Below are positions 52,756-61,637 of a stretch of DNA of 64,000 bases, piece after piece. The notes below the pieces were generated by a model, which did no database searches, was not told the DNA's origin, and saw nothing but the letters and a program-made list of their open reading frames with translations. The first letter of the stretch is position 1. Every line of letters starts with the position of its first letter. The translations under genes were made by a program, and so were the position numbers. Origin of the DNA: Alteromonadaceae bacterium M269 (GTDB lineage Bacteria; Pseudomonadota; Gammaproteobacteria; Enterobacterales; Alteromonadaceae); NCBI GenBank assembly GCA_004353515.1, contig SMNZ01000004.1:264360-328359 (forward strand), in the 5' to 3' direction.

Positions 52756-54243
52756 ATGATTCGCAAACAGCCTATCGCTGATATTTTACTCAAGCTGCTC
52801 CCTATGTTCGCAGCATTAGCAATAGAAGCTCATATTCGCCTTTACCTTTCTGCTGCGCCTAGTGGTAGGTTGTTTACTTCAATCATTCTACAACTGCTGA
52901 TTGAAAGCTCTCCAATTTTTCTTGTGCACTATTTAACGCTTTCCCACGCAAACAGAAAATGGATGGCTTGGACTCTTGGTTTCGTTTTATATCCAAGTTT
53001 ATTGTTCAGCTTGCAGCTGTTATCTCCGACATTTAACAACTGGTCTTTATTTAGTGCCCAATATTGGTTGTTTTTAGTGATTGCAAATGGCGTGTTTAGC
53101 ATACGTTTAGTTTTTTCTAACCAGTTGTTAGCACCCTATTACCGACTTTTTTCGAAGGCGTCTTCACTCAATGTTGTACTCACCTTATTGGGATTGGCCT
53201 GGGCGTTAGTGATGGCAGGTATATTTGCTTCAGTAGTCGATCCGATGCACAACCAGCCTATTCCTCCAAGGATAGAGAGTGATCAGTTATTAGCACGGCC
53301 CTTTGACTTTGTTAGTTACTTCTTACAGTTTTCATTTGTCGGATTCTTAATTGGCCTAGTATTTCTTATCAATAGATATGTGCTAATCCGACACCTGTTA
53401 GCAAAGCAAGGACTCCTTGGTTTTGCTGCTGGGTGCTTGGTACTGATTGTATTTATCACACCGGTTTTTGCTCAATTTGCTTTATGGCTACCTTTAAACT
53501 CAGGCGTAATAGAAGGTACATTATTACCTTCTGCAAATCGCAACATTTTCGCAAAAGACAACTATCAGTTTTGTTTCGCATTGCTCTTTATTAGCACACC
53601 TCTTATTTTGGCTTTTGAGCGCGAAAAACAGAGCAAAGCATTAATTGAGATTGCTCAACAAAAAGCGCAAACTGAGTTGCAACTATTGCAACAACAGATA
53701 AATCCGCATTTCTTATTTAACACATTGAATAACCTTTATGCTCTGACATTAAGCCAATCAGACAAAGCGCCAGATATGGTGCTTCAGCTCGCTAATTTGC
53801 TACGCTACACCGTCTATGAAGGGCAAAAGGAGCTTGTTCCATTAGTATCAGAAATCAACTACATAAGGAATTATTTGGCTTTACAAGAGATTCGGGTTTC
53901 GAGTCAATGTTATGTGAGAACAGAGTTTCCTGATGCCCCCACCGATATCCAGATATCGCCTTTATTACTCATTATTCTGATTGAAAATGCGTTTAAACAC
54001 GGAGTAGAAAAATGTAAAGACGAGTGCCACTTGGATATCAGACTTCAATTGGACAGGAATCGTTTAACGATGCACTGCGCGAATACACTGCCTAAACAGG
54101 ATAAGAGTGAAACACAATCAGGTGTAGGGTTAAGCAACTTAAAGCGCCGTTTGGCTTTACTCTACCCTAATAAACATAAGCTAATGGTGGAGCAAAATAA
54201 TGGGACTTATACAGCAATGTTAACCTTGGATCTCAGTCAATGA
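52756..54243 (+). CDS. LytS/YehU-type sensor histidine kinase
   Basis: A 495-residue kinase with six to eight hydrophobic helices in the N-terminal half (about 10-290) and a HisKA_7TM/His_kinase core: QQQINPHFLFNTLNNLYALTL with phospho-acceptor His318, and the ATP-binding region ILIENAFKHGVEK and GVGLSNLKRRL. This class pairs with LytTR regulators; the next gene overlaps it by 4 bp and encodes exactly that. It is divergent from the ABC-M1 operon, like other kinase/exporter neighbours that sense cell-envelope stress or a peptide. AAGGAAAAT precedes the ATG. Confidence 0.92.
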   Translation: MIRKQPIADILLKLLPMFAALAIEAHIRLYLSAAPSGRLFTSIILQLLIESSPIFLVHYLTLSHANRKWMAWTLGFVLYPSLLFSLQLLSPTFNNWSLFSAQYWLFLVIANGVFSIRLVFSNQLLAPYYRLFSKASSLNVVLTLLGLAWALVMAGIFASVVDPMHNQPIPPRIESDQLLARPFDFVSYFLQFSFVGFLIGLVFLINRYVLIRHLLAKQGLLGFAAGCLVLIVFITPVFAQFALWLPLNSGVIEGTLLPSANRNIFAKDNYQFCFALLFISTPLILAFEREKQSKALIEIAQQKAQTELQLLQQQINPHFLFNTLNNLYALTLSQSDKAPDMVLQLANLLRYTVYEGQKELVPLVSEINYIRNYLALQEIRVSSQCYVRTEFPDAPTDIQISPLLLIILIENAFKHGVEKCKDECHLDIRLQLDRNRLTMHCANTLPKQDKSETQSGVGLSNLKRRLALLYPNKHKLMVEQNNGTYTAMLTLDLSQ

Positions 54244-54944
54244 TCAACGCACTTATCGTTGATGACGAGCCGCTAGCTCACGATGTGATTTTGCATCACC
54301 TCAAGTCACACACAGATATCAATGTTGTAGGGCAATGCTTCAGTGCAGCGCAAGCCATGAACGTTCTAGCAAACAATGAAATCGACTTATTGTTCTTAGA
54401 TATCAATATGCCTGAGCTGACAGGTATCGATATGTTGAAAGTCTTAGCGAAAATGCCGCAGGTCATTATTGTCAGTGCGTATCAGGAATATGCCCTCCAA
54501 GGCTTTGAGCTCAATGTGACTGATTACTTGCTTAAACCTGTCTCTTCGGAGCGATTTAACCAGGCACTGCAAAAAATCAGAGAGCGATATCAACTAAAAG
54601 CAAAGGCTACAGAAAATCAGGCGCCAAAGCGCCAACATATCATTTTAAAAGTCGATAGAGGACAACATAAATTTGAGTTAGACAGCATTCACTATCTAGA
54701 AGCTTTTGGTAACTACGTAAAACTATGGCAAGAACAGGGAATGACTTTGGTTTCCAGCACTCTAAAGCAACTTATTGAAAACTTACCCTCAGACCAATTT
54801 ATTCAATGCCATAAATCTTTCGTAATCAATCGCGACTTCGTGGTTGGCCTGGACACTGAGCAAATAACACTAAAAAACGGCAACACCATTAAAATTGGGA
54901 AATCATTTAAGCCACGGATAGAAGGCATTTTCGAGAGAATCTAG
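54240..54944 (+). CDS. LytTR-family response regulator
   Basis: A 234-residue regulator: receiver domain (about 1-118, DDE at 8-10, phospho-acceptor Asp54 in LFLDINMPE, Lys in LLKPVS) and a C-terminal LytTR DNA-binding domain (about 135-234: IHYLEAFGNYVKLW, FIQCHKSFVINRDFV). LytTR domains bind paired 9-bp sites. The ATG overlaps the stop of the kinase gene (ATGA), so the two are coupled. The likely target is the divergent ABC-M1 operon. Confidence 0.93.
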   Translation: MINALIVDDEPLAHDVILHHLKSHTDINVVGQCFSAAQAMNVLANNEIDLLFLDINMPELTGIDMLKVLAKMPQVIIVSAYQEYALQGFELNVTDYLLKPVSSERFNQALQKIRERYQLKAKATENQAPKRQHIILKVDRGQHKFELDSIHYLEAFGNYVKLWQEQGMTLVSSTLKQLIENLPSDQFIQCHKSFVINRDFVVGLDTEQITLKNGNTIKIGKSFKPRIEGIFERI

Positions 54945-55028
54945 ATACTTTCCGGTGAGCTATGAAATTCAACTCTAGGTTTGGAGGTCTGACTAAAAGA
55001 TAATTGTAAGCAATAAAAGGAAATATTC

Positions 55029-55712
55029 TTGAAATCATTATTTATTAGTTTGTCACTTGTTCTTAGCCTTCTCTCTAGCCCACAATCTCAAGCAAGCATT
55101 ATAGAAGCTACCTTCGATAACGGTACTGAAGGGTTTAGGCTTTTCGGAGGAACAACAACATCAGCTCCACAATTCAGTAATAACGGATTTATCTTTGCAA
55201 CTGATTTAGCAAATTCGTTTAGCGGTTTTGGCTTTTTAGCATCATCGGCATTCTTAGGCGATTTGAGCGGTGCTTTCGGACAAGAATTCAGCTTCGATTT
55301 AAGCAGTTCTGGTGGAGGTGCTCTAGTTGCTCCAACAGACTCTTTGTTTTCATTCTTTAACGGGAATCAATCAATTACTTTTGTTGGTTCCGTAGACCCA
55401 TCGGGCATCTTCTCAACAGTCAACGCTGTACTTGAAGAGTCATCCAATTTCATTTTCCGAACAGACATAGATGCGACATCCCCCTTTATCATCCGCGGTG
55501 GTGATATCACTGCCACTAATGATGATATTCGCAATGTACTATCCAATGTAACAGACATTCGAATAAGTGGTGACTTGCGCTTTGGTATAGATACTGCGAG
55601 TTTAGACAACGTTAGGCTGAACCTTGTACCTGAACCAAATTCCATAGCAGTATTGGCGTTAGGGTTAGTACTCATACCTTTAGTCATGAGACGCACTAAT
55701 AGACAAGAATAA
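55029..55712 (+). CDS. PEP-CTERM sorting domain protein
   Basis: The frame opens with TTG at 55029, eight bases after AAGGAA; no in-frame ATG fits. The 227-residue product has a signal peptide (about 1-22, ending SQAS) and a C-terminal VPEPNS followed by a hydrophobic helix (IAVLALGLVLIPLVM) and a basic tail (RRTNRQE): the tripartite PEP-CTERM signal recognised by exosortase EpsH. The body is a low-complexity beta-rich domain with repeated F and S/G (FGQEFSFDLSSSGGGA). No exosortase is in the window, so that partner must be encoded elsewhere. Such proteins are usually surface or matrix components. Confidence 0.88.
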   Translation: MKSLFISLSLVLSLLSSPQSQASIIEATFDNGTEGFRLFGGTTTSAPQFSNNGFIFATDLANSFSGFGFLASSAFLGDLSGAFGQEFSFDLSSSGGGALVAPTDSLFSFFNGNQSITFVGSVDPSGIFSTVNAVLEESSNFIFRTDIDATSPFIIRGGDITATNDDIRNVLSNVTDIRISGDLRFGIDTASLDNVRLNLVPEPNSIAVLALGLVLIPLVMRRTNRQE

Positions 55713-56013
55713 TTGGAGTTGGCCGCTAAGCTAACTAACCACTGTTAAGTAATTGTGTTGATCGGTACAACTAGCTATGTTTAATCCATTAGTGTACCAA
55801 TTTGTGTTTACAATGTAACTCAAAGGAAATGTACAGACTCATACTCAATCTAGAAGGATATCGATACTGACGGCAGTCAGATGAAAACAGAATTTGACTC
55901 CAGTTGTCTATATTTAATGTATCCACACGCCTCGACTGTCGATGCTTTTACTCACTTGCTATTCACAATACCAATAATGAATGGTTTTACACTATTTCAG
56001 GGGTTCAGGCTAA
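55713..56013. other. Gap at the left edge of the accessory region
   Basis: About 300 bases with no gene. A 5-bp inverted repeat, CTGAC-GGCA-GTCAG, is near 55867. It lies between core-type genes and the AT-rich accessory set, so it could contain the left boundary of an integrated element, but no attachment repeat was identified. Confidence 0.4.
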
Positions 56014-56466
56014 ATGAACAAAACTAGTCTAAAAGAAGTTTCAGATATTTCATTTTTTAGAGGAGCATTGAGCTTTCTAAATGCAGCTGAGATATTGGTG
56101 AAAAACGAAGGTAACATTCCTATTGATGCATTCGCATATCTGGCGTCACATGCTTTAGAATTATTCCTTAAATCCTATTTATTGTCAGTTGGTGCTCAAG
56201 AAGGAAAGTTAAAAAATATTGGTCATAGTTTAGAAGTAGCATGGAAAGAGACTGTTAAAGCAGGGCTACCTATAGAAAGTAAACCTCCCGAATGGTGTAG
56301 GACGTTAAACAGCACATTCGAATGGCCGTTTCTCTTACGTTACCCAAGAAACAACACTGGTATTGTCGTCCCCAATCCACAAAATCTAATTACTCAACTA
56401 AAAGTTGTTTCGCGAGAAGTATCTTCAAAACTAGGAGTGGACGAGCAGGGGAATTTTTTAAAATAA
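56014..56466 (+). CDS. HEPN-like domain protein
   Basis: A 150-residue helical protein with a HEPN-like core: FLNAAEILVKNEG, YLASHALELFLKSYLLSVGA and LKNIGHSLEVAW match the helix pattern of HEPN domains, which occur as RNases and as regulators in toxin-antitoxin and defence loci. The catalytic R-x(4-6)-H motif is not found, so it is probably a non-catalytic member. No nucleotidyltransferase (MNT) gene is adjacent. AGG precedes the ATG at five bases. The next gene is 209 bp away on the same strand. Confidence 0.5.
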   Translation: MNKTSLKEVSDISFFRGALSFLNAAEILVKNEGNIPIDAFAYLASHALELFLKSYLLSVGAQEGKLKNIGHSLEVAWKETVKAGLPIESKPPEWCRTLNSTFEWPFLLRYPRNNTGIVVPNPQNLITQLKVVSREVSSKLGVDEQGNFLK

Positions 56467-56675
56467 TATGAGTAAAAGTGTGTTAGTACTAACCATCTTC
56501 AGCAACCAAGGCAGTCTTCAGTGCCCTTACTAGTGACTTATCAAGGAATAAAAGAAGATGTAATGGATAATCTTAAACTGTACATTAGTGACTTCGATTT
56601 CCATCTCTGTAATAGTGATAAAAAATACGCCCTATATTAATATATTATTACTCTAACCAAGAGAAAATTTTATTT

Positions 56676-57617
56676 ATGAACGACAAAGTTATTGATAAAT
56701 TGCTCTACTGTAGCTTTTGCGGCAAGAGTCAAATGGAAGTAAATCAATTGATTGCAGGGCCATCTGTATTTTCATGTAACGAGTGTACAGAAAAGATGGT
56801 TGAAATAATTTTGTCAAAGTCTGGAGATGAGCAAGCAAAGAGCTTTGTGAAAAGAATTAACGAAAATGAGAGACTGAAAGAAATCAACTTCTCTGATGGA
56901 ATGGATACAGTGTATAGAGAAATCAGCTTCCCACCGGAATATAGACACGCAGGCATTACAATTTTAAATAACTTTAGTTCACTGGTCAGGGATAAATACT
57001 CAGAAGAAAACGTTAAAATTTTAATACAACAAGAGCATAATAAAGTAGTTCTTATTATCGAAAGTGAGCAAGGTGAATTAAAAGAGCGTATTGAAGAAAC
57101 ACTCCATACCTATGGGCTAGTTCTATCTGGAGAAGTACCTATAGATAGTCTGACAGATGATCCAATTAAAATAGCAGAGCTCAATCAGCAACTTAGAATT
57201 GCAAGACTCCAACTTGAAAACCAAAAGGAGCTACTATCGATTGAGCAGAAGCATAATCGTCAATTGGAAAATAAGAGTGCTTCAATTGAAAAACAGTATA
57301 AAGAAATGATGAGTCTACTTTCTGATTCGATGAAAACAAAAGATGACGAAAACACTTTTCTTAGAATGCTTGTAGAGATGTCTGCATCCTGTCAATCAGA
57401 TATTGCTTCAAAATCCCTCAATTCATTAATTCATATAATTGAGACAAAAACAGAAGACAAAGGTGACGAAGTAATTGAGAATATGCAAAAGCTTCATGTA
57501 GACGCTCCAGACATATATGAAAGAATACGAAATTTTTCCGAGTCAAGCATCGCTGGTGTGACTGGAAACTCTATATACGCATGGGTGTTGTCAATTATTA
57601 ACGCAATACCTAAATAA
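56676..57617 (+). CDS. ClpX-type C4 zinc-finger protein with coiled coil
   Basis: A 313-residue protein whose N-terminus is the zinc-binding domain otherwise found at the start of ClpX: Cys12, Cys15, Cys34 and Cys37 (YCSFCGKSQ ... FSCNEC). The AAA+ ATPase of ClpX is missing. Residues about 85-150 form an unknown alpha/beta unit ([20 protein letters not shown]), residues about 165-225 a long coiled coil, and the C-terminal part is helical. ClpX-type zinc fingers bind adaptors or substrates; here it may recruit them to a different effector. Unknown function; ribosome binding site weak. It probably belongs to the accessory island. Confidence 0.6.
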   Translation: MNDKVIDKLLYCSFCGKSQMEVNQLIAGPSVFSCNECTEKMVEIILSKSGDEQAKSFVKRINENERLKEINFSDGMDTVYREISFPPEYRHAGITILNNFSSLVRDKYSEENVKILIQQEHNKVVLIIESEQGELKERIEETLHTYGLVLSGEVPIDSLTDDPIKIAELNQQLRIARLQLENQKELLSIEQKHNRQLENKSASIEKQYKEMMSLLSDSMKTKDDENTFLRMLVEMSASCQSDIASKSLNSLIHIIETKTEDKGDEVIENMQKLHVDAPDIYERIRNFSESSIAGVTGNSIYAWVLSIINAIPK

Positions 57618-57849
57618 GGAGTAAAGTACAAGCGCATGTACATGGCCTGAGCTATATCACATTTTAATCGCTACTTAACTGCAATGCTATATATCATTGG
57701 TGTAAGGATTGATTCGTTAAAATTCCCTGGCTTTATACCCTCAGTTTCCTTCCCCTTATAACAGATTACCAGATTCACGCATACTCAATAAGAGTTATCA
57801 GCTCTAATGACGTCTATTTCATTTATGTCATAGGCAACGATAGGATAAC

Positions 57850-58623
57850 CTATTCATATTTTGTCGATTCACCACTTAAGAAATCAAAACGTTTAACAAC
57901 TTTCCTATTCTCAACAGTGAAAATATAACGCCCAATTGTAGTAAATTCAGTCACATTAAAAGAATCATCCCCTTTACAGTGAAAAGAGCCTATCTGTCGT
58001 ATCCCTGATTCCGAAACATAACTGATATTACTTACATAAATATTATTTTCTTTTAACTCTTCGTTGAAAAGAAACCTAGCCGTATAGTTTTCCTCAAACT
58101 CGATTTCATTTGTATATTTTTCCATAAAAGAATGACATTGGCTCATCCACTGACTTTTTGCGTCTTCACTCTCTTTATCTTGCTTAACCAGTTTTGTATA
58201 TTTCTCAACTTTTGACTGTACGAGCTCATTTGTCGGCCTAATGCATGCTAAGCTTTTATAATTATTAAGGTTTTTCACCCTATCATCAGGAGTATCAATT
58301 GGTAACTCAGTTGTTACTTTCAAGAGGTTATCAAAACTTCTATCAATAGCTTCAATGCCACTTTTTACTTTATTTGGTATGGAATCACTGTAATAACTCT
58401 CATCTTCATCTTCATCAAACGCATAGACTTTGTTACCACAATACATCAGTTCGTCATCTCCAAATGCTACAGATTTAATAGTCAAGCTGGGGTTACTTTT
58501 CAGTTCCTGCTCTAGGTAATTAACTTTTTCAACATCATCTGAGCACGAGTTGTATAAAAATATAGTACCTATAATGACTAGTGATCCGAAAAAGCTATCA
58601 CTTTTATTATTAGATTTTCCCAT
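57850..58623 (-). CDS. Putative lipoprotein, unknown function
   Basis: The start at 58623 gives MGKSNNKSDSFFGSLVIIGTIF (here in part) followed by a possible lipobox LYNSC; a TTG extension to 58653 is in frame. The 257-residue product is acidic with paired cysteines (MYCGNK, SLACIRP, SQCHSF, FHCKGDD) and low lysine/asparagine-rich composition typical of mobile-element proteins. No domain is recognised. It is the only leftward gene between two rightward ones, so it is independently transcribed. Confidence 0.45.
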   Translation of the reverse strand: MGKSNNKSDSFFGSLVIIGTIFLYNSCSDDVEKVNYLEQELKSNPSLTIKSVAFGDDELMYCGNKVYAFDEDEDESYYSDSIPNKVKSGIEAIDRSFDNLLKVTTELPIDTPDDRVKNLNNYKSLACIRPTNELVQSKVEKYTKLVKQDKESEDAKSQWMSQCHSFMEKYTNEIEFEENYTARFLFNEELKENNIYVSNISYVSESGIRQIGSFHCKGDDSFNVTEFTTIGRYIFTVENRKVVKRFDFLSGESTKYE

Positions 58624-58756
58624 AGCAGTCTTTGTAATCTCCCTTATTTCCAAAAAAAATTAAACCAGTACCAACAATATTCAATGAAGCACGGAGCTGT
58701 GCACACGTTACCTCATTGTTCATATATAGCTTTCACTAATGGCATATTTACCGAAT

Positions 58757-58820
58757 GCTCCGTAATCAGAGCAAGAATATGTGTTTTACTATTTATTATC
58801 AAGCTCCACTAACGGAGCAA
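58757..58820. promoter_or_regulatory. Two similar inverted-repeat sites upstream of the XRE regulator
   Basis: GCTCC-N7-GAGCAA at 58757-58774 and GCTCC-N6-GGAGCAA at 58803-58820 are related palindromic elements 46 bp apart; the second covers the ribosome binding site GGAG at 58814. They fit dimer-binding operators for an autoregulated Cro/C1-type protein. Confidence 0.4.
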
Positions 58821-58824
58821 ATTG

Positions 58825-59061
58825 ATGAACATTATTGGTCCCAATTTAAAAGAGATTAGATTGGACAAGGGCTTAACCCAAGAAGAGTTTTCTCATAAAT
58901 GTCAGTTGAATGGTTTTAACATTACGAGAAGCACCTTAGCCAAAATTGAAGCCAAGGTTAGGCGGGTTACTGATATTGAAGTACAGTTAATTTCTGAGGT
59001 TCTAGATATCAGTGTCGATGTCTTATTCCTTTCTGATGACGAAAGAACACCCACTATTTAA
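58825..59061 (+). CDS. XRE-family (Cro/C1) DNA-binding protein
   Basis: The ATG at 58825 is preceded by GGAG at seven bases, so the upstream TTG is rejected. The 78-residue product is a single helix-turn-helix domain: LKEIRLDKGLTQEEFSHKC, then ITRSTLAKIEAKVRRVTDIEV. Proteins of this size are repressors of mobile elements or antitoxin-like regulators. The region upstream contains two related inverted repeats, one covering the ribosome binding site, suggesting autoregulation. The next gene is convergent 41 bp away. Confidence 0.82.
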   Translation: MNIIGPNLKEIRLDKGLTQEEFSHKCQLNGFNITRSTLAKIEAKVRRVTDIEVQLISEVLDISVDVLFLSDDERTPTI

Positions 59062-59102
59062 ATTAGTGAAAGTTAAGTCTTGTCCTTACTAAACAACCAA
59101 CT

Positions 59103-59633
59103 TCACAATTTATAATACTCTCTACGCTTAGTTCTGTCTGACGCCCCATAAGATTCAATATATTTATACCAACTCTTCACTTCAAATTCGGACAAGCGAC
59201 GAATTTCGTCCCCGTAGGTTATTTCTCCTGTAGCTAGGTGCACAACTTCACCATAAGTCTTGTAGTCATATAAGACTCCATCTGCCCGACACTGAAGAGC
59301 ATATTTTTGAGCTTTATCATCACTTCCTTGATAATACATAGCTAACAGAAACCACTTTTCATACTTAGACTTATTTAATTCAATAAAATCAGGATGCAAC
59401 ATCACCCTCTCAATATTGGAACTGTCAATAACATCTCTTATTAAACCTTCAGCCTTAAGCTTCTTAAACAATCTACCTACAGTTGATTTACTGGAACCAA
59501 CAATTTCGGCAGTATCACGAATACTCTTTTGAAAACAACAATCATTCTTATCAAATACTTTTCGTGACTGTTTACTTCGACTATGAACTATAGAAAGTAA
59601 TAGTTTCATTTCTCTTTTTGAAAACGACATCAT
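59103..59633 (-). CDS. Winged-helix protein, possible replication or transcription regulator
   Basis: A strong GGAGG ribosome binding site lies six bases from the ATG. The 176-residue protein has a winged-helix-like region (about 33-72: SIRDTAEIVGSSKSTVGRLF, then KLKAEGLIRDV) and a C-terminal part of unknown fold (about 85-176). The layout recalls small plasmid or phage replication initiators (RepL-type) as well as transcriptional regulators. The 398-bp gap on its upstream side is very AT-rich and contains short repeats, which fits an origin or a promoter region, so a replication role is possible but unproven. Confidence 0.5.
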   Translation of the reverse strand: MMSFSKREMKLLLSIVHSRSKQSRKVFDKNDCCFQKSIRDTAEIVGSSKSTVGRLFKKLKAEGLIRDVIDSSNIERVMLHPDFIELNKSKYEKWFLLAMYYQGSDDKAQKYALQCRADGVLYDYKTYGEVVHLATGEITYGDEIRRLSEFEVKSWYKYIESYGASDRTKRREYYKL

Positions 59634-60031
59634 TTCAATCCTCCTTTTATTTTACAAAGCACCTCCTAAGGTGTATTTATGGGACACAAAAAATCAAGAT
59701 AAAGACTTTAAGATCAAAGTCTTAACCAAGAAATACAGAGTAATTTGCTATTATATTAGATATTTTAAAGAATCTTTTTAGATCAATTATTAGATAGGTT
59801 TTTAGAGTTACTTTTAGAGTCTTTAAAGAATATAAAGACAATGGGTTTAGATACTTAAACAGTCCCCCTTCCTTCTATCATCCATTCAAACATCTAAAAC
59901 CATGAAAACTATTGTTAGAAGCTCTTAAAGCCTCTTAAAATCATCACTCCATCAGAAATTAACTATTAACAAAACAATACCTTAACAAGAAGGTTTACTG
60001 GTGATATATGAGATTTAAACCACTCTAACTA
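59634..60031. other. AT-rich gap with short repeats, possible origin or control region
   Basis: About 400 bases with no gene, well over two-thirds A+T. It contains a perfect palindrome AAGACTTT-AAGATC-AAAGTCTT at 59702-59723, two TTTTAGAGT copies (near 59800-59820), and tandem CTCTTAAAG / CTCTTAAAA units near 59921-59940. Such content suits an iteron-type or regulator-binding region for the adjacent winged-helix protein. Confidence 0.4.
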
Positions 60032-60646
60032 CTAAGGAAGCTTAGTTTCACTTAGTAACTCATGTAACTCCTTTTTAGTCACTGATCTTAAGAAACGGTA
60101 AAAAGTAGCAATACCAATACCAGAAGCTCTTGCAGCATCCTCTTTAGTAAGGTTATGAGTATTTACTAATATAAAAGCCTTCCTACACTTTTTTATTGTC
60201 TCTGGAGACTGTTGACGCCCCTTAAACTTACCTTGCTCTCTAGCTCTAGCAATCCCAACAGCTTGTTTTTCTAAAATCTGCTCTCTCTGCATAGTGGCAA
60301 CAGCAGCTAAAGTCGTGACAACCAATTTTCCTGTAGCACTAGTAACATCTACTCTCCCTAAGTCATCTATAATTAGGCCTACGTTAAGTCCTTTCATTTT
60401 TTCTATAAAGTCTAGTACTTCAGTGGTATTACGACCTAAACGCGATAGATCTTGAACAACAATGGCATCACCAGATTTAACCGTTTCTTTAAGTGTTTGA
60501 AATACTGGCCTAGAAAGAGACTTACCACTCAACTTCTCTGCAAAAACATTCTCTTCAGGGACCTTATACTTACTACATAAAGAGATTACTTGTGACTCAA
60601 TATTTTGTGTCTCTGTACTGACCCTAGCGTAAATGTATGTATTCAT
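60032..60646 (-). CDS. Serine recombinase (resolvase/invertase family)
   Basis: The start at 60646 gives MNTYIYARVSTETQN, the standard opening of a serine recombinase with the nucleophile Ser10 in RVST; a 14-residue extension upstream looks spurious. The catalytic domain (about 1-135) includes QDLSRLGRN and the E-helix, and a helix-turn-helix follows (about 160-190: LTKEDAARASGIGIATFYRF). The 204-residue length is that of small resolvase/invertase proteins. It is transcribed leftward from a gap containing AT-rich inverted arms at 60653-60717, likely its crossover and/or operator site. Confidence 0.9.
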   Translation of the reverse strand: MNTYIYARVSTETQNIESQVISLCSKYKVPEENVFAEKLSGKSLSRPVFQTLKETVKSGDAIVVQDLSRLGRNTTEVLDFIEKMKGLNVGLIIDDLGRVDVTSATGKLVVTTLAAVATMQREQILEKQAVGIARAREQGKFKGRQQSPETIKKCRKAFILVNTHNLTKEDAARASGIGIATFYRFLRSVTKKELHELLSETKLP

Positions 60647-60652
60647 AACAAA

Positions 60653-60717
60653 CCTATCATTAAACCACCTAAATGATAAAGCTATCATATAGCTTATGTC
60701 AAGTCACAAATGATAGG
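60653..60717. promoter_or_regulatory. res-like array of TATCAT/ATGATA arms upstream of the resolvase
   Basis: Four copies of the core are close together: CCTATCATT (60653-60661), AATGATA (60672-60678), CTATCAT (60682-60688) and AATGATAGG (60709-60717). The outer two are perfect inverted repeats (9 bp), and between them lies a perfect palindrome AAGCTAT-CAT-ATAGCTT (60679-60695). This resembles the multi-subsite res or crossover regions of serine resolvases, here also overlapping the resolvase promoter. Confidence 0.5.
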
Positions 60718-61146
60718 AATGTTGGTATCAATCATGAGGGTATGGTCTATTGATAGGCTGACTATTTAGCTTATCTGAAGGTTTCAGTTCAAACGGTTAA
60801 ACTTGAAAGGTGAGTCTATCTACTCTAGGGATTTTAAAATTGCTAGCAAAAAACAAACAAAGACCTTATAGGTGCTTAATTCCTATACACAATAAAACGC
60901 AATCGTGGGTTTTGACTAACGAAGTAAAGGAAATTTAATACTGGCTATAAGATAAACTGGGGTTACTTTAACTATTATACGTCACTTTGATTGTATAGCT
61001 TGAACGAGTCTGATGCTCACCTCAGTACCAATGGGGGACTTTATGAGGTAACTTTATTAACCTGATATATATACTGCTTTATATCCAAAGCGGACAGTGT
61101 TTCTAATATTACAAACTTTAAAATTTCAATCATTTGGGGAAGCAAT
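60718..61146. other. AT-rich gap without a gene
   Basis: About 430 bases between the res-like site and the gene at 61147. No open frame with a ribosome binding site was found. It probably carries the promoter for the small gene at 61147; nothing else is recognised. Confidence 0.4.
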
Positions 61147-61386
61147 ATGAAGGAGAAACTTAAGCTAAGTCCTGGCGAAGAACTTAGACTTGAAAAATCC
61201 AAAAGTATAGGAACTATGGGGCAGACCGATGTTTATACCTATTCTATCGTAAATAATACAGGTGAAATAGTAGGCAGTGTTGTGCACACCGATGAAATAA
61301 AGTTAAATGGGTTGAAAAGGGCTCAATCTCTGGTTCAGAAAGATTTATCCGGAGCAGTAATTATTGACGAACATTGGCGTGATTAG
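61147..61386 (+). CDS. Small hypothetical protein, 79 residues
   Basis: A GGGGAAG ribosome binding site lies just before the ATG. The product contains KLSPGEELRLEKS, then TDVYTYSIVNNTGEIVGSVVHTDEIKLNG, which reads as a small beta-rich domain with no known family. No signal peptide or membrane segment. It stands alone in the accessory region, between the resolvase and the GYQP-repeat gene, and its function is unknown. Confidence 0.5.
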   Translation: MKEKLKLSPGEELRLEKSKSIGTMGQTDVYTYSIVNNTGEIVGSVVHTDEIKLNGLKRAQSLVQKDLSGAVIIDEHWRD

Positions 61387-61637
61387 GCATAAGCGGTGGA
61401 AGTCTCTACACATTTTCACTAAAAGACAGATCGGTTAAAACTATAGCAATAACTTGTTAAATAGTGAGCTAAATTTAAACACTATCTACGATGAGTATCC
61501 TAACCATTTTTAATCGTGCTTTAACACAGCTTAATCTATGTAAATAAAAACGCTCTCATGTAATAGTTGATTAAAACTAGTGAGTAACCAGCAAAAGCTA
61601 GCTACTTCTGGCCTATTTAAACAACTTTATATGCGTG

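Noticed and set aside
55367..55696. Leftward open frame within the PEP-CTERM gene
   Set aside because: The PEP-CTERM frame has signal peptide and sorting signal; the opposite frame is a shadow.
56468..56642. Short open frames between the HEPN-like and zinc-finger genes
   Set aside because: Frames of 21 to about 54 codons without a suitable ribosome binding site or conserved pattern; the stretch is better read as noncoding.
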